A stretch of DNA of 64,000 nt. It comes from Candidatus Methanimicrococcus odontotermitis (GTDB lineage: Archaea; Halobacteriota; Methanosarcinia; Methanosarcinales; Methanosarcinaceae). This document shows, piece by piece, positions 55,188 through 62,780 of this stretch. How positions within the stretch are numbered: position 1 is the first letter of the stretch; each line of letters starts with the position of its first letter. Where the stretch lies: assembly GCA_031286065.1 (NCBI GenBank), contig JAITUZ010000033.1, positions 1 through 64,000 of the forward strand. Direction: 5' to 3'. Under the pieces are notes generated by a model, which was not told the DNA's origin, did no database searches, and saw nothing but the letters and a program-made list of their open reading frames with translations. A program made the translations under genes and the position numbers.

Positions 55188-55646
55188 TTAAGGGAGTGAA
55201 AATTCACGCTCTACGACGTATCTAATCGGATATGTATATAATATTTCTTTTTGAAATTTATAGTCTCCCGGTGGCAATTCTCCATGAAAGTGTTCCCAAT
55301 TGACTGTATGTGTTTCCTTTGAATGCGGATTGAGGAAAAGCCGAAAAAGTCCACCATCTCGGACATCTGTAGGCTCTAAAAGTTCCCATGAGCCATTTTT
55401 ATGTACATACAGAAGAATACGTTCATGATCTATTCCTGTGCCATATTCTCTATCGGTTGGATTTTCAAGAGTGTAAGTAAGACCTGTTGGCGTCACATTT
55501 TGAATTGTCATTATCACGCCGGAATCTTCCGGATTTGGGTCATTTCTATTTATTTTATCTGAAATGAGAAATGCGCTCAAAGCAATGAAAAAAATCATGA
55601 TTCCGATAAAAAGTATTTGAGACGTTTTTTTGAGATGTATTTCCAT
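55188..55646 (-). CDS. Secreted or membrane-anchored Ig-like protein
   Basis: 152 residues. A basic N-terminus followed by one hydrophobic helix (ILFIGIMIFFIALSAFLI) is an uncleaved anchor or signal peptide. The outer domain (VTPTGLTYTLENPTDREYGTGIDHERILLYV ... GSWELLEP ... GELPPGDYKFQKE) has the alternating strand pattern of the Big_14-type immunoglobulin-like domain found in Gram-positive surface proteins. Function unknown. Same strand as the secreted protease upstream. Confidence 0.6.
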   Translation of the reverse strand: MEIHLKKTSQILFIGIMIFFIALSAFLISDKINRNDPNPEDSGVIMTIQNVTPTGLTYTLENPTDREYGTGIDHERILLYVHKNGSWELLEPTDVRDGGLFRLFLNPHSKETHTVNWEHFHGELPPGDYKFQKEILYTYPIRYVVEREFSLP

Positions 55647-55687
55647 TTTATCACGGTTTAAAATGAATTTATGAAAAACAAAAAGAT

Positions 55688-55710
55688 AAAGGGAAATATG
55701 TTTTCCCTTT
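55688..55710 (-). terminator. Hairpin after the secreted protease gene
   Basis: AAAGGGAAA and TTTCCCTTT form a 9-base stem with a 5-base loop overlapping the TAA stop (55709-55711) of the protease gene, as at two other genes in this window. Confidence 0.5.
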
Positions 55711-56968
55711 AAGTTAGATACATTGTAGATGAATTTAATGGCTTAATGCCCAAATAATACTCTGCTTCCCCATGGGGAACAAAAGTTCTATATTCTGTTG
55801 AAATATTGTTTTTTGTAATGATAGTATCGCCACAAAGTGTTCCAACAATAAATGCCTGATACTGTTGTTTTCCACTAACTGTTACATTCATGCCCATATA
55901 AACAGGTCCGCCGCTATCTCCTCGTTCTCCATAATTTGTCATAACACCTAATGTATCTAACACTCTTTCAGGAGCGTTTGATAAAGTAGTGTCATATATA
56001 TACCCAATGCATTGTCCACCAGTATTTCCTGTAGCTATACCATATTTCCTGATTTCGCCGGAAGGTCCGGTTGTTCCATAAACAACCATATGTGATTTGT
56101 TGTCAAGAGATCTCGAGGAATAATTTGAAGAAATTAGCAAAGTCGGATCATCACCAACATAAATTATTGGCGTTACACTATTATTCCTCACAAATGCTGT
56201 GTCAACGCGTGTATTGTTATCCTTTACAGTTCCGACAAGACGTGTTAGACCTGGTTGATAAACATTTGAGCTGACATTAAAATCAATGGAATGAGCTGAG
56301 ATTGTAAACCCTTTTTGGCTCATATTATTTTTATTATATGCAGGATAGCCAATGGTTGAACCCCCATCCTTTAAAGTACCATTGATGGTTTTATAAGTTA
56401 AAATCTGATAACCTCCTTTTAGCGGGGAAGCTGTGCCACTATACAGCGGTTCATTAATCATATCGTTTGTATAGAATATAAGTGGAATATTGCTTATATT
56501 TTCTTTTTCGGCATATGTATCCACCATATTTTTTATATTTATGATGTCATCTCTTGTTAATAATTTCGTTTTATTTTCACATATGTAAATGGTCATGTAT
56601 CCTTTTGCATACGCTCCATATCCGGAAATGGGACCATCATTAGTCCACAAATATTCTTTAAATCCTTCATCTTTTTGAAGACCTTTCGCCACTTTTTGTA
56701 AAGAAATCCACCACCCATAAGCATCCGCACCTGATTTATTTGGAACAGTTCCAAAAATAGCGATTGTTTCATTATATGTTTGCATATTTTCAAATTCTTT
56801 GGGATCTGTTGGGATGCTATTTTTTTCCAGAAGTTGGTAAATTTCTTCTTTTGATAATGGCAAATCTGTTGATTCTCGAATATCATCAATTCCAAATGCA
56901 AATCCTGAAAAATTCAGGAAAATTGTAAGGGCTAAAATAAGCAAGATAGATTTTTTTAGTTTTATCAT
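55709..56968 (-). CDS. Secreted chymotrypsin-like serine protease (S1 fold)
   Basis: 419 residues from the ATG at 56968 (AAGGTGAAC upstream). Signal peptide MIKLKKSILLILALTIFLNFSGFAFG. The C-terminal half has an S1-type triad: GFTISAHSIDFN (His) near residue 228, RVDTAFV (Asp) and GERGDSGGPVYMG (Ser) near residue 361, arranged like streptogrisin/alpha-lytic proteases. The N-terminal about 180 residues could be a pro-region. Many N-x-S/T sites. S1 proteases are uncommon in methanogens, pointing to acquisition from bacteria or a host-associated life. AT-rich compared with core genes. Confidence 0.7.
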   Translation of the reverse strand: MIKLKKSILLILALTIFLNFSGFAFGIDDIRESTDLPLSKEEIYQLLEKNSIPTDPKEFENMQTYNETIAIFGTVPNKSGADAYGWWISLQKVAKGLQKDEGFKEYLWTNDGPISGYGAYAKGYMTIYICENKTKLLTRDDIINIKNMVDTYAEKENISNIPLIFYTNDMINEPLYSGTASPLKGGYQILTYKTINGTLKDGGSTIGYPAYNKNNMSQKGFTISAHSIDFNVSSNVYQPGLTRLVGTVKDNNTRVDTAFVRNNSVTPIIYVGDDPTLLISSNYSSRSLDNKSHMVVYGTTGPSGEIRKYGIATGNTGGQCIGYIYDTTLSNAPERVLDTLGVMTNYGERGDSGGPVYMGMNVTVSGKQQYQAFIVGTLCGDTIITKNNISTEYRTFVPHGEAEYYLGIKPLNSSTMYLT

Positions 56969-57311
56969 TTTGTTCACCTTCTTAAAAAATTGACATATTA
57001 TCGTCAAAGATTAATTATAATATAAGTATACTCTTATTTGTATTAATACTACTGCCACCTTATATTTAAGTCATGGTCATTTTTTAATTATTATGCCGGC
57101 AGAAAACAGCATTTGTGTTCTCTTCCAAAAGCATGAATTCACAGATGTCTTTGATGATTTCAATGTAAAACAAAACGCGGAACAAAAAAATATATCAATC
57201 ATGCATGACTCTGATTAAAAAATATTTTATCATTTCCGCGCTTTACACTTTTTCCGATTTACTTTTTCAGCGCGGCGCATCTATTCGTTTCAACAGTCAG
57301 GTTTCGCGAAA
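56969..57311. other. Divergent intergenic region
   Basis: 343 bases between the leftward protease and rightward TPR genes. A leftward TATA-like sequence is visible as the complement of TAATTATAATATAAGTATA near 57012-57030, about 45 bases before the protease ATG. No gene supported. Confidence 0.45.
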
Positions 57312-58844
57312 ATGAATCACACGGATAAACGGTACGAACAGGGAAAAGCCCTTCTTTCCGAAGGCAGGAACGATGAAGCGATTACGATTTTAGAATCACT
57401 GACGCGGGATATGCCGAAATTCAAAAAGGCATGGGAAAAACTGTCTTTTGCTTATGTCAGTTCCGGCCGCTTTGAAGATGCCGCCCGCTGTTATGATGAA
57501 ATTTTGATCCGTTATCCGAAAGACGCTTTTGCTCTTTACCAAAAATCCGTTCTTGAAGAAAAAGCCGGACAGCTTGACACGGCGCTGGAGTCGATTGAAA
57601 AAGCCCTCAAATATGAGCCGGAAAACGCGGAATATTTGTATTCTAAAGGTTTTATTCTTTACCGGAAGAAGCGCCTCAATGAAGCCATCGGCTGGTTTGA
57701 CAAAGCGCTGGATATCGATCCGTTTTTCTTCGCGGCGGCCGATTACAAATGTTTATGTTTGATGGCGCTCGGCATTTACGATGAACTGATTTTATCCTGC
57801 CGCGATTATATCGGGCGCTTTGAGGCGTTCGCCGGTCAAGCGCCGCCGATTGATTCCGATCACGGCGGCGATCTTTTCGGCAGAGAGTCCGAAGTGATTG
57901 AAAAAGAAGACATTTGGCGCCTTTACAGTTATTTGTCTTTTTCATACATGAAGCTCGGCGCTTTCCGTCAGGCGGAAGAGATCCTGATCAAAGAGCTTGA
58001 ATTCGATTATGAGAAATCCCGTGTTTACTATTATCTCGGCTTGGTTCAAAACGCGCTTGGTAAATACGAACATGCGGCTTCTTCCTATGAGCGGTCTCTT
58101 GAATCCGAACCCGGCTTCACGGCGGCGCGCGTCAATCTGGGATTGGTTTACGCAAAAGCGGCGGAAACAAAAACCCGGGAAGAGGGAGACGTTTCGGACC
58201 GCGCCGGCAGTTTGCTTCAAAAATCACTTTCCGTATTGGAAGAGGTTCTTAACGCCGACTCTGAAAATTTGAGCGTTCTTTATGAAGCCGGAAAAATCCG
58301 ATTAAAACTCGGCGACATTGAAAAAGCGGAAAAAGCTTTTGAGGACATTCTCCGGCTTGACCCGAGTTTTGTTCAAGTTTATGAATATTTGGCGAAAATA
58401 AAATTCAATGAAGGCGATTATGAAGCCGCGCTTTCCTATTTGTCCGACGCTCAGATCAAGGATCCGTTCAATTATGAAATTATGAATCTGACAGGTGTTA
58501 TTTATTCCAAAAAAGGGGACAACGCATTCGCCCTGAAATGTTTGAAACACGCCGAAATGCTGGATCCGGCATGCCCGAAAGCGCATTACAACAAAGCGCT
58601 GATTTTCATGAAAGAAGAACGTTTTGAAGAAGCGGCGGCCTCTCTGTCTCAAATTTATGAAGCCGGCGCCGAAGAAAACGGCATTTCTTACGCCAAAGTT
58701 TTGAATTTTTACGGGACCGCGCTTCAAAATCTCGACCGGCTCAACGAGGCGCTCGCCGTTTTCAAACAGCTTCATGAGATGACGCCCGATGATGAAAGTG
58801 TCGCGGAAATCGTTTCCGCTTTGAAAAATGAAATGAAAGCGTGA
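57312..58844 (+). CDS. Tetratricopeptide repeat protein
   Basis: 510 residues of tandem TPRs (34-residue helix pairs such as KAWEKLSFAYVSSGRFEDAARCYDEIL and EYLYSKGFILYRKKRLNEAIGWFDKALDIDP), from residue 3 to about 500; I count about eleven to twelve units. A linker at residues 172-200 (FAGQAPPIDSDHGGDLFGRESE) interrupts the array. No signal peptide or membrane helix. A scaffold for protein complexes, partner unknown. GC content is ordinary for this genome, unlike the neighbours. Confidence 0.82.
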   Translation: MNHTDKRYEQGKALLSEGRNDEAITILESLTRDMPKFKKAWEKLSFAYVSSGRFEDAARCYDEILIRYPKDAFALYQKSVLEEKAGQLDTALESIEKALKYEPENAEYLYSKGFILYRKKRLNEAIGWFDKALDIDPFFFAAADYKCLCLMALGIYDELILSCRDYIGRFEAFAGQAPPIDSDHGGDLFGRESEVIEKEDIWRLYSYLSFSYMKLGAFRQAEEILIKELEFDYEKSRVYYYLGLVQNALGKYEHAASSYERSLESEPGFTAARVNLGLVYAKAAETKTREEGDVSDRAGSLLQKSLSVLEEVLNADSENLSVLYEAGKIRLKLGDIEKAEKAFEDILRLDPSFVQVYEYLAKIKFNEGDYEAALSYLSDAQIKDPFNYEIMNLTGVIYSKKGDNAFALKCLKHAEMLDPACPKAHYNKALIFMKEERFEEAAASLSQIYEAGAEENGISYAKVLNFYGTALQNLDRLNEALAVFKQLHEMTPDDESVAEIVSALKNEMKA

Positions 58845-58873
58845 TTTGATTTCGTGTCTGTCATACTTGAAAT

Positions 58874-59626
58874 TTAAAACGGTGCTCTTGCATATACATA
58901 TAATAAACTTATGTACGCCGGTAAAAAAACAATCCACGCTATTTGCCGGAGACTGATTCTAATCTTCTTCGAAAATAAACAGCAAACAAAGTAAAAACCG
59001 AAAAATAACAGAGAGATTCCGAAAACGGGAATCTGATCGTTAATTATTTCAAAAACAATTAAAACTGCATAAGAAATAACAGTCAAAAACGCTAAATGGA
59101 ATGTACCCTTGCTTATTTTTTTATTATTTTGAAGTAGAATTTCTTTATCACTTTGAAGTAAAGTTGCATAGGTATAATAGAATAATGTAAACGAAAGTGC
59201 TGAAAGTGTATAAGCAGTAAATGTTACTCGAGGACTGCTTAATGATAACCAAGGTATAGTTTCGATCAAGAAACGGCTCAAAGACAAAAATAGTAAAACA
59301 CAGCACAATGTAAATCCTATGCTGTAAAAAAAATCTTTTATTTTGAAATTATATTTTTTCTTTAAAATAATGTAGATAATGATGCTGAAACCCAAAAGTG
59401 AAACAATGAATAAGAAATTGAATATGTTTAATTCTTCTGTCAGTCCTATATGAACATCTTCTCTTCTCAGCAATTTTATAAACAGAAACAGAATATCGAA
59501 TGTCTTTTCAAATGGATATAATATTATCCATATGAATGACATAACACAACATTCAATAAAGGGAACTGCGATTTGTTTTAGTATTTGAGTCATAACATTT
59601 TCTATTTTTATCTCGTTAAGATTCAT
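58874..59626 (-). CDS. Multispan membrane protein, paralogue D of the PFIECC family
   Basis: 250 residues, about six membrane helices. Shares with the three other copies the N-terminal QILKQIAVPFIECCVMSFIW block, the RISLRQIAWIVFLPAYISLLY segment near the end and terminal ARAPF. It starts at the ATG at 59626, overlapping the end of the upstream short tail ORF; an ATG at 59593 is possible. It is closest to the copy at 60813-61556 (most residues alike), showing recent duplication. No known family; AT-rich. Each copy follows a secreted repeat protein or a remnant of one. Confidence 0.65.
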   Translation of the reverse strand: MNLNEIKIENVMTQILKQIAVPFIECCVMSFIWIILYPFEKTFDILFLFIKLLRREDVHIGLTEELNIFNFLFIVSLLGFSIIIYIILKKKYNFKIKDFFYSIGFTLCCVLLFLSLSRFLIETIPWLSLSSPRVTFTAYTLSALSFTLFYYTYATLLQSDKEILLQNNKKISKGTFHLAFLTVISYAVLIVFEIINDQIPVFGISLLFFGFYFVCCLFSKKIRISLRQIAWIVFLPAYISLLYVYARAPF

Positions 59627-59798
59627 AGTAAACTCCGTAATCGCTGCTGATATAATCCACGTTGGACTGATAACCGGTCATGTTCGCCCTCATTGTTAAA
59701 ATGTCGCTGTTTATCACGTATGAATATTTCATATAAACGGTGCTGATGTTATAATGAGATAAAGGAGTACAGGAAACATCGACAAAAACAAACTCCAT
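59616..59798 (-). pseudogene. C-terminal tail remnant of the secreted repeat protein
   Basis: 60 codons from the ATG at 59798. The last 35 residues (YSYVINSDILTMRANMTG then YQSNVDYISSDYGVYYES) are the tail module found at the ends of the larger proteins at 61646 and 62781. The preceding 25 residues (EFVFVDVSCTPLSHYN) are unrelated and overlap the end of the membrane gene at 59729, so this is the fused relic of a larger gene whose front was deleted. Unlikely to be functional. Confidence 0.6.
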
Positions 59799-60399
59799 GA
59801 AACCCCTCGAAGACTGAGTCTGAATTTTTTAAAAATAAAGACACACAATCCGAAAATCAATAGCGGCAACACTCCTCCAATCGGAGGGCGGGAACTTATG
59901 ATTTCCAAAATTGCGGTGATTAAAGAAAAAACCAATACAATAATCATCAAACGCGGAATAGATATGCCGTTTTCTTTTTTTTCATTTTGATATAAGATTG
60001 CATAAGAATAATATACGGACAGAAATGGAAGCATATAAAAAATGAACCATAGGATTTCATTTGTCGCATATTTTATAAAACAGACTTGGACTAAAAAGAC
60101 AACCAAAGTACAACACGATGTAAAACTGATTCCATTCAAAAAAACATTTGTTTTGAAATTATATTTTTTTGACAAGATATAATATAAAATATAATTTAAA
60201 ACAATAATAAAAATAACACAGATGATATATGATAAAACGCTTACCATGTTCCAACTGATGTTTCCGTATCCTAAAAACATCATCCGCAGATATATTATCT
60301 CAGATACAAAATAATGAGAAAAGAATATCAATGGAATGGATAAGATGCAACATTCGATAAAAGAAATTATATTTCGAATGGAGAATATTTGAATAATAG
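59729..60399 (-). pseudogene. Multispan membrane protein, paralogue C, without a normal start codon
   Basis: The first in-frame ATG (60331, 200 residues) lies inside the protein. Similarity extends upstream to 60399: the frame there reads FSIRNIISFIECCILSIPLIFFS, matching the PFIECC block of the other copies, but before that only ATT/ATC codons follow a TGA, and an ATG at 60402 is out of frame. A GGAG site is present upstream. Either a non-AUG start is used or the start was lost by a small deletion. The C-terminus (RGVSWSLFLSMFPVLLYLIITSAPFI) is intact. Confidence 0.55.
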
Positions 60400-60453
60400 C
60401 ATCGTCTCCTTTTCCATTGATATTAAATCATGAATTTTTTCTATATAACCGTT

Positions 60454-60656
60454 TCAGGAAGAGGACTTATAAGCATCATATTGACTGCTGACATAGTCTA
60501 CATTGGATTGATAGCCGGTTATATATGCTCTCATTGTTTCCATATCATCCGGCGTCATGTATGAATAGCTGACAACGCTGCCGTTCTGAACGCCGCGATA
60601 ATATTTTTGGATGTCAACAGTCATCGTTGACCCGTCAGATTTGAAAAGAATATATT
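60454..60656 (-). pseudogene. C-terminal fragment of the secreted repeat protein
   Basis: In the frame read leftward from 60656, which begins after an in-frame TAA (60655-60657), the peptide LFKSDGSTMTVDIQKYYRGV and then YSYMTPDDMETMRAYITG and YQSNVDYVSSQYDAYKSSS match the last 60 or so residues of the repeats in the large protein at 62781. The front is missing. Stop is TGA at 60454-60456. One more decayed cassette unit. Confidence 0.6.
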
Positions 60657-60770
60657 AAACAATTTTTAATATAAACACTAATACTTAAATAGTTTTATTA
60701 AAAAGGTGTAAAAATAAATAATAGCAGTAACAGAGAATAACGGTAAAATAAAGAACAGAAACAAAAAATA

Positions 60771-60792
60771 AAAACCGGAGAACTCCGGTTTT
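60771..60792 (-). terminator. Hairpin terminator after the paralogue B gene
   Basis: AAAACCGGAG and CTCCGGTTTT form a 10-base perfect stem with a 2-base loop, with T runs on both sides, 20 bases after the stop of the membrane gene. Confidence 0.65.
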
Positions 60793-60812
60793 TTGATTCA
60801 CATAAACGGCAT

Positions 60813-61556
60813 TTAAAATGGCCTACTTGCATACCCGATGAATACAAGTATGTGTGCTGATATAAAAATAATCCATGCCATTTGCCGAGGACTGATTCTC
60901 ATCTTCTCAAAAGATAAACAACTGACAAAATAAGAGCCGAAAAATAGCAGAGACATCCCAAAAACAGGAACATTCCCGTGAATTATTTCAAAAGTAATTA
61001 AAATTGCATAAGAAATAATTGTCAAAACCGCTAAATATAATGTATCCTTACTGATTTTTTTATCATTTTGAAGTAAAATTGATTTGTCATTTTTAAGTAA
61101 GGTTACGTATGTATAATAAAATAATATAAATGAAAGTGCTGAAAATGTATATGTAGTGAATGTTACTCGAGGAACGTCCAGTAGGAGAATCCAAAGTTTA
61201 GCTTCACCCAATATACGTTCCAAAGAAAGAAATAGTAAAACACAGCAAAATGTAAACCCTATACCGTAAAAAAATTCTTTTATTCTTAAATTATATTTCA
61301 TCTTCACAATAATATATATAATTATACTGAACCCCAGGAATGAAACAATAAATAATGAACCATACACATTCATTTCTTCCAGTAGTCCTATATGAACACT
61401 TTCTCTTCCCAACAATTTTACAAATAGAGACAGGCCATTGATTATCTCTTTAAACGGATATACTACCAGTATCCATATAAATGACATAACACAGCATTCA
61501 ATAAAGGGAACTACAATTTGTTTTAGTTGAATCATAATATTCTGTGGTTGAATCAT
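60813..61556 (-). CDS. Multispan membrane protein, paralogue B of the PFIECC family
   Basis: 247 residues, about six membrane helices, with the N-terminal QLKQIVVPFIECCVMSFIWILV block and the ending RISPRQMAWIIFISAHILVFIGYASRPF. Very similar along its length to the copy at 58874-59626 (for example RVTFTTYTFSALSFILFYYTYVTLL against RVTFTAYTLSALSFTLFYYTYATLL). Preceded by the 89-residue secreted tail protein. Unknown function; a good model is a membrane partner of the adjacent secreted protein. Confidence 0.65.
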   Translation of the reverse strand: MIQPQNIMIQLKQIVVPFIECCVMSFIWILVVYPFKEIINGLSLFVKLLGRESVHIGLLEEMNVYGSLFIVSFLGFSIIIYIIVKMKYNLRIKEFFYGIGFTFCCVLLFLSLERILGEAKLWILLLDVPRVTFTTYTFSALSFILFYYTYVTLLKNDKSILLQNDKKISKDTLYLAVLTIISYAILITFEIIHGNVPVFGMSLLFFGSYFVSCLSFEKMRISPRQMAWIIFISAHILVFIGYASRPF

Positions 61557-61645
61557 ATCATTCTCCTAGACACAAATAAAAATACAATTATAGAAAATTA
61601 GAGAAAATGACATCCATTAAGCAAGATATCATTTCCTATTTTAAT

Positions 61646-61915
61646 TCAAGATTCGTAGTAAACCCCATAGTCACTGCTGATATAATCCGCGTTGGATTGA
61701 TAACCGGTCATATTCGCTCTCATCGTTGATATTTCTGTGTTTATCACGTATGAATAAGTGAAAGCGCCGTTGAGAACATCATCATTATCACTCTCGGCTA
61801 ATTTATATATTGACGGAGCAGCGGACGCATTCGCATTTTCGAATCCATCACAGATAAACCAACATATAAATAAACTTAAAATGAGGAAAAATATCCAAGC
61901 TTTTGTTTTGGTCAT
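61646..61915 (-). CDS. Short secreted protein with signal peptide and tail module
   Basis: 89 residues from the ATG at 61915 (AGGTGAC upstream; another ATG at 61924). Signal peptide (MTKTKAWIFFLILSLFICWFICDG), a short linker (ENANASAAPSIYKLAES) and then the tail module FTYSYVINTEISTMRANMTG. It seems to be an internally deleted form of the large repeat protein that keeps only export signal and tail, and it is followed by the membrane gene paralogue B. Confidence 0.55.
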   Translation of the reverse strand: MTKTKAWIFFLILSLFICWFICDGFENANASAAPSIYKLAESDNDDVLNGAFTYSYVINTEISTMRANMTGYQSNADYISSDYGVYYES

Positions 61916-61978
61916 AAAAGTCACCTGAAATTTCTTTAATTTAAATGTTTAAACAATCACATGCATCAGCTGTTGTAT

Positions 61979-62695
61979 TTAAAAACTCCAAGAGATTGCT
62001 AATAGAAAATTACACCAGAATAGTATCCATGAAAATACAAACGGATACCAAGCAAATAATCGAAGATTGAATAGATGTGTTTTATATATTAAACAATAAG
62101 CAAAATATAATTCATAAAATAAAAAGAAGACACTTGCATATGGAATTTGATATTTGCTCATTTCAAAAACGGTTAGTGTGGCTAAACAAATCGCTGTTAT
62201 CACCATCAACAAATATGAGATAACTTTTTGGTCTTTTTCTCCATTCGTTTTAATCAAAATCACGTATGAATAATACAGTAAGATGACAGGGAACAGATAA
62301 AAAAGAACTGCTTCTCTAATCATTTCATTAACAGGATTGCCGGAACGACTCAGTACAATACCGCCATCCACAGTACTTATAATTAAATAAACAACCATAA
62401 AACAAGTTGATACAAAGCCGACACCATAAAAAAACACGTTTATTTCAAAATTAAATTTTTTCTTTAGGACTGAGTACAAAATAAAATTGAGAATTGGATT
62501 TAACACACAAACACCTATCATAATTAACATGTAAGACAAATAAGCAGCAGGGGGCGAAGAGAATATATAAGAGAATATAGGCAAAAAAACCAGCCGGAAA
62601 AACATTAATGATGATAGAACACAGCATTCGATGAAAGGCATATTATTTGGCTTGAGTATCAAAGTTATTATTTTTTGAATCATAATAAATTCCAC
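61979..62695 (-). CDS. Multispan membrane protein, paralogue A of the PFIECC family
   Basis: 238 residues (or 234 from the ATG at 62683). About six membrane helices; N-terminal LILKPNNMPFIECCVLSSLMFF block and ending AWYPFVFSWILFWCNFLLAISWSF. The most divergent of the four copies. It follows the large repeat protein by 85 bases on the same strand. Function unknown; AT-rich. Confidence 0.6.
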   Translation of the reverse strand: MEFIMIQKIITLILKPNNMPFIECCVLSSLMFFRLVFLPIFSYIFSSPPAAYLSYMLIMIGVCVLNPILNFILYSVLKKKFNFEINVFFYGVGFVSTCFMVVYLIISTVDGGIVLSRSGNPVNEMIREAVLFYLFPVILLYYSYVILIKTNGEKDQKVISYLLMVITAICLATLTVFEMSKYQIPYASVFFLFYELYFAYCLIYKTHLFNLRLFAWYPFVFSWILFWCNFLLAISWSF

Positions 62696-62780
62696 CGAAT
62701 AATGTATGTCAAATTCAATAAAAACTACAAGAAAGTGTCATCAACGGAACGATCGATGTCACTTTCAATTTTTAACCCCA

